Positions 1 through 6,705 of a stretch of DNA of 10,873 nt are shown piece after piece. Every line of letters begins with the position of its first letter. The stretch's first letter is position 1. Below the pieces are notes generated by a model. That model did not search any database. It was not told the DNA's origin and saw only the letters and a program-made list of their open reading frames with translations. The stretch comes from Acidobacterium sp. (GTDB lineage: Bacteria > Acidobacteriota > Terriglobia > Terriglobales > Acidobacteriaceae): NCBI GenBank assembly GCA_003152595.1, contig PMAM01000115.1, forward strand, positions 34,945 through 45,817, read 5' to 3'. The position numbers and the translations under genes are program-made.

Positions 1-2483
1 GCAGGAACAGCGGCGCCGGCGAGTGGCGAGGGGAAACTCGCAGGGTACGCAGCAGGGCACGAGGAAGCGGGGCAGACGGTGGGCGTGGGCTCATTGTCGT
101 CGAGGGAGACGATCTCGTGATAACCGTGCGAGCCGATGTAGCCAAGGGTGAGGGCGGTGTCGGGCGTGATTTGCTGTTCCAGGCGCAGAGACCAGGAGAG
201 GAGAGTGGGCGTGTTGAGGTCAGGCTGAACGCCGCCGGGCGCAATTTTGGCGTTGGCCGGCACGGGGGAGATGGGCAACGGGAAATGGGAAACGGGGAGA
301 TTGGCGATGGAGTACGACGGGTTGAAGGGCGCGTTCTGATCCATGCGATAGCCGAGCGCGTCCTGCAGGTCGTTGTACATGCCGAAGCCAGCACGGATGA
401 CGGTGCGCGAAGAGAGCGGGCTCCAGGCAAGGCCGATGCGAGGTTGAGGCAGGAACGTTGCGTTGTTTTGGGTGAAGACTGAGCCGCCGATGTGAGGGGT
501 GGTTTGGATGACGTTGTTCACGAAGACGAAGTTGGCGGCACGGCCGTGGGCTTCGTTCCATCCTGTGGTGAATTCGTCGCGGAATCCGAGCGAGACGGTG
601 ATTTTCGGGGTGGCGCGCCAGACATCCTGGAGATACCAGGCGCCGAGGAGGGAGCGCCAGTTCATCTCGGTGGGGGCCGGGTCGTAGAGAAAGCTGCCCG
701 CGGTGCCCTGGAGGAACTGCTGGAGGCCGGTGAAGGTGGCCTGGCCGAACTGAGTAAGGGCGAGGTCTTCGTTGGCCTGGAGTTGCTGGAACCATGCGCC
801 GATGCTGAGATCGTGGCGACCGCGCGTGAGGGTGACGCGGTCTTCGTACGTGTAGAGATTGCGGGCGATGTGGAGATTGCTGCCGGTGTTGGAGCCGGCG
901 AGGGAGACCTGGGCGGAGGGATTGGCGGCCGCGCTGCCTCCCACGACGACCGTACCGATGGGGTGACTGCCGAAGAAGCCGGGTACAGAGGCGGCGGGAG
1001 TGTCCGGGGTGGGCTCGCCGGTGTAGACGTACACGGCGCGGGAGTAGCCGACGCGGCCGACGTTGAGGAGGAAGGGAGAGAAAATGTGGGTTTCCTCGAT
1101 GCTGGCTACCTGCTCGCGCAGGGACTCGAGGTCGGTGCTGAAGAGGTTGGCGGAGGTGGGGGTGACGTCGCTGGAGTCGTCGATGGTGTAGACGCCGGTG
1201 AGGGCATCGCGGGCGGCGAAGTTGCGGTCGAGGCGAAGGGTGCCGAAGTCGTCGCGGATGGTCTGGAGCGGAGAGTTGAAGACCTCAGCGATGCCACCGA
1301 AGTCGGGCGAGGCGGTGTCGGGTATCGGCCACAGACTCAGGAGCGGGGCGACGCCGGCAGCGACGCCGACGTTGACGAGTCCTGAAGCAGGGCAGGGGTT
1401 AGGCGCCGGCGTGACGAGCTTGCAGGGGAGATAGCCGTTTCGGGCGTTGGCGTCGGGAACCAGGGCGACGCCGGCCTGGTGGAGGTGCTGGCGGAATCCT
1501 TCGTAGTTGCCGAAGGCGAAGGTCTTGTCTTTCTGGAGAGGACCGCCGAGGGCGCCGCCGAACTGATTGCGCTGGAAAGACGGGATGGAAGAGCTATTGA
1601 AGTAGTTGCGGGCATCGAGCGCGCTGTTGCGAAGAAATTCAAAGGCGGAGCCGTGGAGCTGGTTGCCGCCGCTTTGCGTGACGATGAGGACATGGGCGCC
1701 GGGGCGCTTGCCGTATTCGGCGGAGTACGAATCGCGCAGGAGGTTGAACTCGCGGACGGCGTCGACTCCAAGCAGCTCCTGGCTGGTTCCGCCCGGCTGC
1801 ATGTTGTTTTCGGCAGCGCCGGTGAACTCGACTCCGTTGAGGAGGAAGAGATTTTGCTGGGGGCGGTTCCCGGAGACGGCGAAGTTGTTGCCGACGGTGG
1901 AATTGGAAACGCCGATGCCGCCGGTCTTTTCCGCAGTGAAGTTGACGACGCCGGGATTGAGAGCGAGGAGCAGGTCGAAGCTGCGCCCGTTGAGGGGCAG
2001 GTCCTTGACCTGGCGTTCGCCCACGAGGCCGGAGATGTCGGCGGTAGTGAGACTGATTACAGAGGCATCGGCGCCAACGGTGATCTGCTGGCGGACGTCG
2101 CCGATGTGGAGCTGGAGGTTGGCCGTGGCGTCCTGAGCGACGTTGAGATGGATTCCGGTGCGAAGCTCGTCGGCAAAGCCGTCGTGGTGGGCAACGATCT
2201 GATAATCGCCGATGGGCAGAGAGAGAAGGTGGTAGAGGCCGCCGCTATTGGTGTTGGTGGTTCGGACGGCTCCGGTGTTGAGGTTCTTCACGGTGACGGT
2301 GGCGCCGACCAGAGCGGCACCGGAGGCATCGGAGACGGAGCCCGAGAGGCTGGACGTGGTTTGGGCGCGTACAAGAGGGACGCCAGCGAGAGCCAAAAGG
2401 AAAAAGGCAAACATGACAGACAACGCAGCGCAGGTGGAGCGTACGAAGCGCAGGCGGGGGATGCGTCGCGCGGGCAGAATCAC
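1..2483 (-). CDS. Oar-like TonB-dependent receptor (N-terminal part, 3' end off window)
   Basis: Outer-membrane beta-barrel receptor, probably for uptake of a large or complex substrate; the substrate cannot be told. The frame is open from a GTG at 2483 to the left edge, giving 827 residues. The start is set by a perfect AGGAGG (2494-2489) five bases upstream; an in-frame ATG at 2414 lies inside the signal peptide. Order: signal peptide 1-40 with cleavage near VRA|QTT; carboxypeptidase-regulatory-like Ig domain about 44-128 (GSVSDASGAALVGATVTV, then GLYHLLSLPIGDYQI); plug about 130-285 (DLPLNGRSFD, FLLNGVE, VTQSGGNQLHGSAFEF); barrel from about 300, opening with the family hallmark FQRNQFGGALGGPL. 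Such proteins are usually about 1,050-1,200 residues, so a few hundred remain outside the window. The frame at residues 731-740 is the same as at the start, so I see no frameshift. It is divergent from the diguanylate cyclase gene at 2724. Large plus-strand open frames across it are antisense shadows. Confidence 0.93.
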   Translation of the reverse strand, partial: MILPARRIPRLRFVRSTCAALSVMFAFFLLALAGVPLVRAQTTSSLSGSVSDASGAALVGATVTVKNLNTGAVRTTNTNSGGLYHLLSLPIGDYQIVAHHDGFADELRTGIHLNVAQDATANLQLHIGDVRQQITVGADASVISLTTADISGLVGERQVKDLPLNGRSFDLLLALNPGVVNFTAEKTGGIGVSNSTVGNNFAVSGNRPQQNLFLLNGVEFTGAAENNMQPGGTSQELLGVDAVREFNLLRDSYSAEYGKRPGAHVLIVTQSGGNQLHGSAFEFLRNSALDARNYFNSSSIPSFQRNQFGGALGGPLQKDKTFAFGNYEGFRQHLHQAGVALVPDANARNGYLPCKLVTPAPNPCPASGLVNVGVAAGVAPLLSLWPIPDTASPDFGGIAEVFNSPLQTIRDDFGTLRLDRNFAARDALTGVYTIDDSSDVTPTSANLFSTDLESLREQVASIEETHIFSPFLLNVGRVGYSRAVYVYTGEPTPDTPAASVPGFFGSHPIGTVVVGGSAAANPSAQVSLAGSNTGSNLHIARNLYTYEDRVTLTRGRHDLSIGAWFQQLQANEDLALTQFGQATFTGLQQFLQGTAGSFLYDPAPTEMNWRSLLGAWYLQDVWRATPKITVSLGFRDEFTTGWNEAHGRAANFVFVNNVIQTTPHIGGSVFTQNNATFLPQPRIGLAWSPLSSRTVIRAGFGMYNDLQDALGYRMDQNAPFNPSYSIANLPVSHFPLPISPVPANAKIAPGGVQPDLNTPTLLSWSLRLEQQITPDTALTLGYIGSHGYHEIVSLDDNEPTPTVCPASSCPAAYPASFPSPLAGAAVP
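266..308. repeat. Degenerate 7-bp tandem repeat inside the receptor gene
   Basis: Four consecutive heptamers on the plus strand, GGGAGAT, GGGCAAC, GGGAAAT, GGGAAAC (266-293), followed by decayed units to about 308. In the receptor they encode residues about 731-740 (VSHFPLPIS and flanks), a Pro/Leu-rich insertion within the barrel region. Confidence 0.6.
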
Positions 2484-2488
2484 GGCAG

Positions 2489-2494
2489 CCTCCT
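2489..2494 (-). promoter_or_regulatory. Shine-Dalgarno site of the TonB-dependent receptor
   Basis: A perfect AGGAGG on the minus strand lies five bases before the GTG at 2483. It is the strongest ribosome-binding site in the window and decides a non-ATG start over the internal ATG at 2414. Confidence 0.8.
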
Positions 2495-2550
2495 GGGGAT
2501 GCTTACCGTTCGACGGGGAAACGGGATGGGGCCGGAGCGGTGAATCTACG

Positions 2551-2579
2551 ATTTTACACGGATGGAATCGGTAGATCAC
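2551..2579 (-). promoter_or_regulatory. Candidate promoter of the receptor gene
   Basis: Minus-strand TAAAAT (2556-2551), preceded by GTG, is a 5/6 match to a sigma-70 -10 box. A weak -35-like GTGATC (2579-2574) lies 17 bases further up. It would give a 5' leader of about 60 bases to the GTG at 2483. The -35 match is poor, so this is a tentative call. Confidence 0.35.
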
Positions 2580-2652
2580 GGCGGATAACGATGGTATTGG
2601 GGCGGCGCCTGTTCGCGCGGTCCGCTGGATGAGTCGAAATCGGGACGGATAC

Positions 2653-2681
2653 CTGATCCTGCGGACATTTTTGCCTATAGA
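2653..2681 (+). promoter_or_regulatory. Weak candidate promoter of the diguanylate cyclase gene
   Basis: TATAGA at 2676-2681 (4/6 to the -10 consensus) follows a poor -35-like CTGATC at 2653-2658 with a 17-base spacer. The predicted leader to the GTG at 2724 is about 36 bases. There is no good Shine-Dalgarno within the usual distance of the start; the nearest purine tract (2701-2707) is 16 bases away. Confidence 0.25.
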
Positions 2682-2723
2682 GGAAAACGGAGGCGCCGGC
2701 GAAAAGGCCGTCGTAGTCCAACG

Positions 2724-5030
2724 GTGTTGCTGAAGAGGCTTGTCCACGGCTTCGTGATGGCTCTGCTGTGCGCAGGGAGTGTGTGGGCCGCGCCTCGTCG
2801 CGGGTCAACGCTGGGCCGGATCAACGAACTGAGCTATGCGGAAGCGAGCCGGCACATGCCGGTATCGGTGACAGCGACGGTGACGTATTTTCGCTCCTAC
2901 GAGAACCTGCTGTTTGTGCAGGACGGGGACGTGGCGATTTACGTGAAGACGCCGGCGAACCTGAAGCTGGTGCCAGGCGACCGTGTGCTGATCAGGGGAA
3001 CGAGCCACGAGAGCTTCCGCAGCTATATTCAGGCGAGCAATATCACGTTGCTGCACCACGGAGCGCCGCCCGCGCCGGTGGCGGCTACCTACCGGCAGAT
3101 GATCCGGGGGGAGATCGACTGCAGGCGGGTACGGGTGCGGGCGCTGATCCGCGCTGCCGATCTGACGCCCAGTTCGATTTTTCTGGTGCCGGATACCTAT
3201 CTGCAGATGCTGGTGGACGGGGCGCATGTGGACGCCCACATGGACAACCGGGATGGGAGCGTACTGAAGGACCTTCTGGATGCTGAGGTGGAGATCACCG
3301 GCGTGGTGTCAGGGCATTTTGACAACAAGATGCAGCAGACCGGGGTACTGTTCCACATCCAGTCGCCGGGAGACGTGAAGGTGTTGCGGCGGTTGAGGGT
3401 CGACCCGTGGTCGCTGCCTGTGACGCCGATGGACCGCGTGATCATTGGGTATCAGATGCGCGATCTGAGCGAGCGGATGCGGGTGCGGGGAACGATCACT
3501 TACTATCAGCCGGGCACGGGACTGGTATTGCAGGACGGCGGCAAAAGCCTGTGGATCACCGCGCAGGCCTACCAACCGCTGAAGGTCGGAGACCTGGCGG
3601 ATGCGACGGGATTCCCGGACGTGCAAAACGGATTTCTGGCTCTGGAGAGGGGCGAGGTGCGGGACAAGGGGATAGCGGCACCGGTAGCCCCTGCGGTGTC
3701 GACATGGCGGGGTCTGGCGCAGGGCGGGAACAGCGCGCACAGCCGGGTCTTCGATCTTGTCGCGCTTGAGGGACAGGTGGTGACGGAGGTCCGGCAAGCG
3801 ACGGAGGACGAGTATGTACTGACAGCAGACGGCCATCTGGTGTCGGCGATTCTGCGCCATCCTGGTTCGCTGAGCCGCACGCCATTGCCGGAGATGAAAC
3901 AGGTTCCGGTGGGGGCGCGGGTCCGGGTGACGGGGATCTGCATGCTGGCGAATGCGGATCCGTTCTATGGCGATGTGCCGTTCAGCATCGTGATGCGCTC
4001 CTTCGACGATGTGGTGATCGTCAAGCCGGCGCCATGGCTGGATGTCCGGCACCTGCTGTATCTGGTTGGGCTGCTGCTGGCCGTGGTGTTCACGGTGGGA
4101 GCGAGGATCTGGAGCATCGAGCGAAGGATGCGGCGGCAGACGGCGAAGGTAGCGGAGATCGAGAAGCGCCGGAGCAGAATCCTGGAAGGGATGAATGCGA
4201 GCCGTGCGCTGGCGGACATCCTCGCGGAGATCATGGACCTGGTTTCGTTCCAGCTGGAGGGGGCGCCATGCTGGTGCGAAATCGCGGACGGAATGACGGC
4301 AGGACGGAAGCCGCAGGATGCGGTTGAAGAGGCGCAGGTGGAGCGTCATCCGATGGTGGCGCCGTTTGCGCCGGAGCTGGGAACGATCTGCGTGCTGTGC
4401 AATGACTGCAGCGGGTCGCGGCAGACGGAGGCCGTGTCGATGGCGGCGGGGCTGATCGCGCTGGCGGTTGAGACTTCGCGCCTGCACGCGGACCTGGTGC
4501 ACCGCTCGGAGTTCGACCTGCTGACGGACATCCATAACCGGTTCTCGCTGGAGACGGCTCTGGGTGGGTTGATCGAAGTGGCGCGGGGGGCGGGAACGGT
4601 CTTTGGCCTGATCTACCTCGACCTGAACGAATTCAAAGGAGTGAACGACCGTTACGGGCATCGATGCGGCGACGCCTATCTGAAGAAGGTGACGGCGCGG
4701 ATGCAGGGGCAGCTGCGTCCCGAAGACACGCTGGCGCGCGTGGGCGGTGACGAGTTCGCGGTGCTGGCGCCCAGGGTGCGCTGCCGCGGGGAGGCAGAGG
4801 AGATTGCCTTGCGTCTGGAGCGTTGCTACGACGATCCGTTTGCGGTGGATGGGAACATCATTCGCGGTTCGGCGAGCATTGGGCTGGCCCTGTATCCGGA
4901 GGACGGAACGACGAAGGATGCGCTGCTGAACGCGGCGGACGCGGCGATGTATGTGGAGAAACGGATGAAACAAGGCGGGTGCCATCCGGCGCCGGCCGAG
5001 GCGGAGGATGGGGCACACCCGGTGAGATAG
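2724..5030 (+). CDS. Membrane-anchored diguanylate cyclase with periplasmic OB-like modules
   Basis: Makes cyclic di-GMP from two GTP at the inner membrane. 768 residues. Order: signal/anchor segment 1-22 (KR, then a hydrophobic core ending SVWA); a periplasmic part about 40-435 in which a pattern resembling an OB-fold strand set (V-x-V-x-G-x-V-T, L-V-Q-D-G, V-G-D-x-V-x-V-x-G) recurs around 43-110, 134-215, 251-315 and 343-430; one membrane helix about 443-463; a short basic coiled segment to about 490; a GAF-like region about 490-590; and a GGDEF domain from DLLTDIHNR (598-606). The catalytic GGDEF (674-678) is intact, with metal ligand D633 and the ND pair at 641-642. RPED (665-668), five residues before GGDEF, is a complete inhibitory I-site, so product inhibition is expected. 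Start: GTG at 2724, chosen because it keeps the Lys/Arg before the hydrophobic core; TTG at 2727 and ATG at 2757 are alternatives. The periplasmic ligand is unknown. It converges on the DUF4380 gene with a 44-bp gap and no clear terminator. Confidence 0.9.
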   Translation: MLLKRLVHGFVMALLCAGSVWAAPRRGSTLGRINELSYAEASRHMPVSVTATVTYFRSYENLLFVQDGDVAIYVKTPANLKLVPGDRVLIRGTSHESFRSYIQASNITLLHHGAPPAPVAATYRQMIRGEIDCRRVRVRALIRAADLTPSSIFLVPDTYLQMLVDGAHVDAHMDNRDGSVLKDLLDAEVEITGVVSGHFDNKMQQTGVLFHIQSPGDVKVLRRLRVDPWSLPVTPMDRVIIGYQMRDLSERMRVRGTITYYQPGTGLVLQDGGKSLWITAQAYQPLKVGDLADATGFPDVQNGFLALERGEVRDKGIAAPVAPAVSTWRGLAQGGNSAHSRVFDLVALEGQVVTEVRQATEDEYVLTADGHLVSAILRHPGSLSRTPLPEMKQVPVGARVRVTGICMLANADPFYGDVPFSIVMRSFDDVVIVKPAPWLDVRHLLYLVGLLLAVVFTVGARIWSIERRMRRQTAKVAEIEKRRSRILEGMNASRALADILAEIMDLVSFQLEGAPCWCEIADGMTAGRKPQDAVEEAQVERHPMVAPFAPELGTICVLCNDCSGSRQTEAVSMAAGLIALAVETSRLHADLVHRSEFDLLTDIHNRFSLETALGGLIEVARGAGTVFGLIYLDLNEFKGVNDRYGHRCGDAYLKKVTARMQGQLRPEDTLARVGGDEFAVLAPRVRCRGEAEEIALRLERCYDDPFAVDGNIIRGSASIGLALYPEDGTTKDALLNAADAAMYVEKRMKQGGCHPAPAEAEDGAHPVR

Positions 5031-5074
5031 CAGCGAAGGAAGGCGTCAAGGCCGGACGATACTGCCAGTGCAAA

Positions 5075-5992
5075 TCACGCCAGTGACTGGATCACCGGTA
5101 TCAGCGCGCGGTCGAGTTCGTCGAGATCGGGCGCGCCGGGGGCCACTTTGATGCCCTGGAAAAGGTTCCACTCTTCGGAAAACTCGAGGGTTTCGCCGGG
5201 CCATACGGTGCGGCGCGGTCCCATGAGCTCGACTTCCTGGAAAGCTCCCTCGACATAGACCTCGGTGTTCACCTGATAGTCGGGATATGTGGCGCGATTG
5301 TGGTGCGTGAAGCGCTTGACGAAGAGTTCGTCGCCGAGAAGATGGGCGCACCAGCCTTCCTTATTGCGGAGACCGAACTTCTGCGCGTTGCCGCGTGCCG
5401 GATCGGCGCGAAGAAGGATGTATTTGAGACCGAGGGTGAAGCGCGGATCCTGCAGGTCTGTAAAGGCGCAGAGGGCAAGGGGCTGCGTGACAGGGGCATA
5501 CTCATCGTGGGTGTGGAAAGGGACGCGAGGAACAATGCCAACGCCGGAGCCGACGATGGTGATGGCCCAGATGGCGATGTCGATGGGCCAGAGATTGCGG
5601 CTGGTGACGGTGTGCTCGAGGTGAACTTTAGAGCCGGAAGGAGCGAGGGTGATGCGGATTTGCTTTTCGATGGCTGCGCCGTCCGCGGGTTTGTGCAGGG
5701 TTACGCTGAGGTCGCCATGGATCTCGTGCTCGATGGGTGAGTTGTCGGGCGCGTAGGTGGCGGGGAAGAGCTCGGGCCAGACCCAGAGGCGATGGCCGCC
5801 GTAGGGCTTCCAGGATCCGAGGGCGGTCTTAACGGAGCTGTCGGGGAAGCTGCCCAGGTGATTGCGGCCTCCGGTAGGACCGTAGAAGAGGATGCGCGGG
5901 CCGACAGCAGTCGTGACGATCAGGTCGATTGTGCCGTTGGAGATCTTCAGGCAGTCAGGCAGTCCTGCAAACGACACAGTTTCAATTGCCAT
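5075..5992 (-). CDS. DUF4380-family protein with aldose-epimerase-like fold
   Basis: 305 residues, probably cytoplasmic as no signal peptide is visible. It matches the DUF4380 pattern known to adopt the galactose-mutarotase (beta-sandwich) fold: KISNGTIDLIVTTAVGPRI at 16-34, the GGRN loop at 41-44, the strongly conserved YGGHRLWVWPE at 64-74, VELMGP at 254-259 and EEWNLF at 273-278. By analogy with mutarotases H67 and E253 are candidate active-site residues, which is inference; substrate and reaction are unknown. Start: ATG at 5992, with GAGG nine bases upstream. A longer reading from ATG 6037 has no ribosome-binding site, and that ATG falls in a TACAAT box that looks like the gene's -10 element, so I reject the extra 15 residues. 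It is a single gene, convergent with the diguanylate cyclase gene; nothing ties the two functionally. Confidence 0.8.
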   Translation of the reverse strand: MAIETVSFAGLPDCLKISNGTIDLIVTTAVGPRILFYGPTGGRNHLGSFPDSSVKTALGSWKPYGGHRLWVWPELFPATYAPDNSPIEHEIHGDLSVTLHKPADGAAIEKQIRITLAPSGSKVHLEHTVTSRNLWPIDIAIWAITIVGSGVGIVPRVPFHTHDEYAPVTQPLALCAFTDLQDPRFTLGLKYILLRADPARGNAQKFGLRNKEGWCAHLLGDELFVKRFTHHNRATYPDYQVNTEVYVEGAFQEVELMGPRRTVWPGETLEFSEEWNLFQGIKVAPGAPDLDELDRALIPVIQSLA

Positions 5993-6035
5993 CGCGATGC
6001 GCCTCGGTTTCGAGCGAAGGATGAATGCGAGGATC

Positions 6036-6041
6036 ATTGTA
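6036..6041 (-). promoter_or_regulatory. -10 box of the DUF4380 gene
   Basis: TACAAT on the minus strand is a 5/6 match to the sigma-70 -10 box. Transcription would start near 6029, leaving a leader of about 37 bases before the ATG at 5992. No convincing -35 box is seen at 16-18 bases. Confidence 0.4.
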
Positions 6042-6099
6042 GAGGATGGCTGTGCCTCAGACCGGGACAGTTCCGGCTCGCATGACGAGCGCCCGAAAC

Positions 6100-6329
6100 T
6101 GCAGAATGAGTTCTACGAAGACGCGGAGCGTGCTCTGGAGACGAAGCCTTGAAAAGGCGTGGAACAGGGGACTGTGAATCGTAACCGTCACTGCTACATA
6201 TTCGACTACGCGGCCCGGACGTCTTCGATTAGAGGCGGGCCACCGGAAGTTGCACAGGCGCTGGTGCACGCGGCGTTTTCGAGCCGCCATTTGCACATAA
6301 ATACCCGGATTTACACAGAAATAAAGGAG
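6100..6329. other. Intergenic stretch with hairpins, no gene seen
   Basis: No convincing coding region in either strand. It holds three GC-rich inverted repeats: GGCCCG / CGGGCC (6212-6217 with 6236-6241, loop 18), TGCAC / GTGCA (6251-6255 with 6264-6268) and GCGGC / GCCGC (6270-6274 with 6283-6287). None is followed by a T-run, so they are not typical terminators. A TTGCAC word occurs twice (6250 and 6291). The stretch could be an upstream part of the RNA called at 6364-6668 or a region controlling one of its neighbours; neither is shown. Confidence 0.35.
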
Positions 6330-6357
6330 TTGCGGGACGAGGATTCTGTGGCATGAT
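6330..6357 (+). promoter_or_regulatory. Candidate promoter for the structured RNA
   Basis: TTGCGG (6330-6335), a 16-base spacer and CATGAT (6352-6357, 4/6 to the -10 consensus). Transcription would start close to 6364, directly before the first GNRA hairpin. The match is modest, and its main support is that it sits where the RNA needs a promoter. Confidence 0.3.
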
Positions 6358-6363
6358 TCTTTC

Positions 6364-6668
6364 AACGGAGGAGCAATCCTCCCGAAGAAGAGAGCAGAAC
6401 GAAGCGGTCAGGAGAGGCGGCAACGCAGCTCAGGGGGCTCACGGGAAACCGGGGGTTCCAGCAGGAGGCCGGGCAACCGGAGGCCTGCGGACAGCGGCGA
6501 ACATGCTCACACGTCAGATGGGTTGACGGAGGCGCACGAGAGCGCGGGCGCAAGCTCGCAGGCTCGGGTGAAACCGGCAGCAACAGGGCGTGATCAGGTA
6601 GCCGAAGCCAGATCTTCGATAAATCGGAAGAAGGGGCAGGAACCCGCAAGGGGACCTGCCCCTTCGAC
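6364..6668 (+). ncRNA. Candidate structured non-coding RNA rich in GNRA-capped hairpins
   Basis: A chain of hairpins can be drawn by eye. (1) 6367-6382: GGAGGA, GCAA loop, TCCTCC. (2) 6412-6431: GAG, AG/AG internal loop, GCG, GCAA, CGC. (3) 6434-6459: an irregular stem with G-U pairs and one A-G mismatch, topped by CGG, GAAA, CCG. (4) 6461-6488: GCAGG, AGG/AGG internal loop, CCGG, GCAA, CCGG, CCTGC. (5) 6512-6528: CGTCA / TGACG, loop of seven. (6) 6533-6570: outer stem, AGC/AGG internal loop, GCGGGC, GCAA, GCTCGC. (7) 6613-6631: small stem with a TAAA loop. (8) 6630-6665: 11-bp terminal stem with CCC, GCAA, GGG inside. Stems 2, 3 and 4 follow one another with one- or two-base linkers. Six GNRA loops all read on the plus strand; on the complement they would be TTGC or TTTC, so the strand is clear. 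I saw no RNase P, tmRNA, SRP RNA or B12 riboswitch signature. It reads away from the nearest plus-strand genes, so it is probably trans-acting. The family is unknown. Confidence 0.6.
6630..6665. terminator. Long GC-rich hairpin, possible bidirectional terminator
   Basis: A perfect 11-bp inverted repeat, GAAGGGGCAGG (6630-6640) and CCTGCCCCTTC (6655-6665), lies between the convergent ends of the candidate RNA and the amidohydrolase gene (stop at 6706). The plus-strand tail is CGACTTTCT and the minus-strand tail is TTCCGATTT, so no strong T-run follows on either side. It may act as a terminator or simply be the closing domain of the RNA; the GCAA loop inside its apex favours the RNA reading. 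Confidence 0.4.
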
Positions 6669-6705
6669 TTTCTGGGAATGGAAGCCCGTGGCCTGCAGCC
6701 GGCAG

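Noticed and set aside
492..2543. Long plus-strand open frames (for example 492-1385 and 1479-2543) opposite the receptor gene.
   Set aside because: They are Gly/Ala/Val/Glu-rich antisense shadows of a high-GC gene; the minus-strand frame carries signal peptide, domain motifs and a perfect ribosome-binding site.
3309..5018. 569-codon minus-strand open frame opposite the diguanylate cyclase gene.
   Set aside because: Its product is Arg/His/Gln-rich with no domain, while the plus frame has intact GGDEF and membrane features.
5080..5090. CCAGT-G-ACTGG palindrome at the convergent gene ends as a terminator.
   Set aside because: The one-base loop cannot form a hairpin, and no T-run follows.
5993..6037. 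15-residue N-terminal extension of the DUF4380 protein.
   Set aside because: There is no ribosome-binding site, and the upstream ATG overlaps a TACAAT -10 box; ATG 5992 has GAGG at a suitable distance.
6180..6300. A tRNA, suggested by TTCGA words and a GC-rich stem.
   Set aside because: No acceptor stem, anticodon arm and T-arm could be assembled at tRNA spacing.
6400..6600. Cobalamin or cyclic di-GMP riboswitch, suggested by phrases such as GGTGAAACC and CCGGGCAACCGG.
   Set aside because: The B12 box and the GEMM core are not present, and no plus-strand gene lies downstream to be controlled.
6362..6649. 95-codon minus-strand frame across the structured RNA region.
   Set aside because: Low-complexity Pro/Ser/Leu/Arg product with no motif; the hairpins with GNRA loops on the plus strand explain the sequence better.
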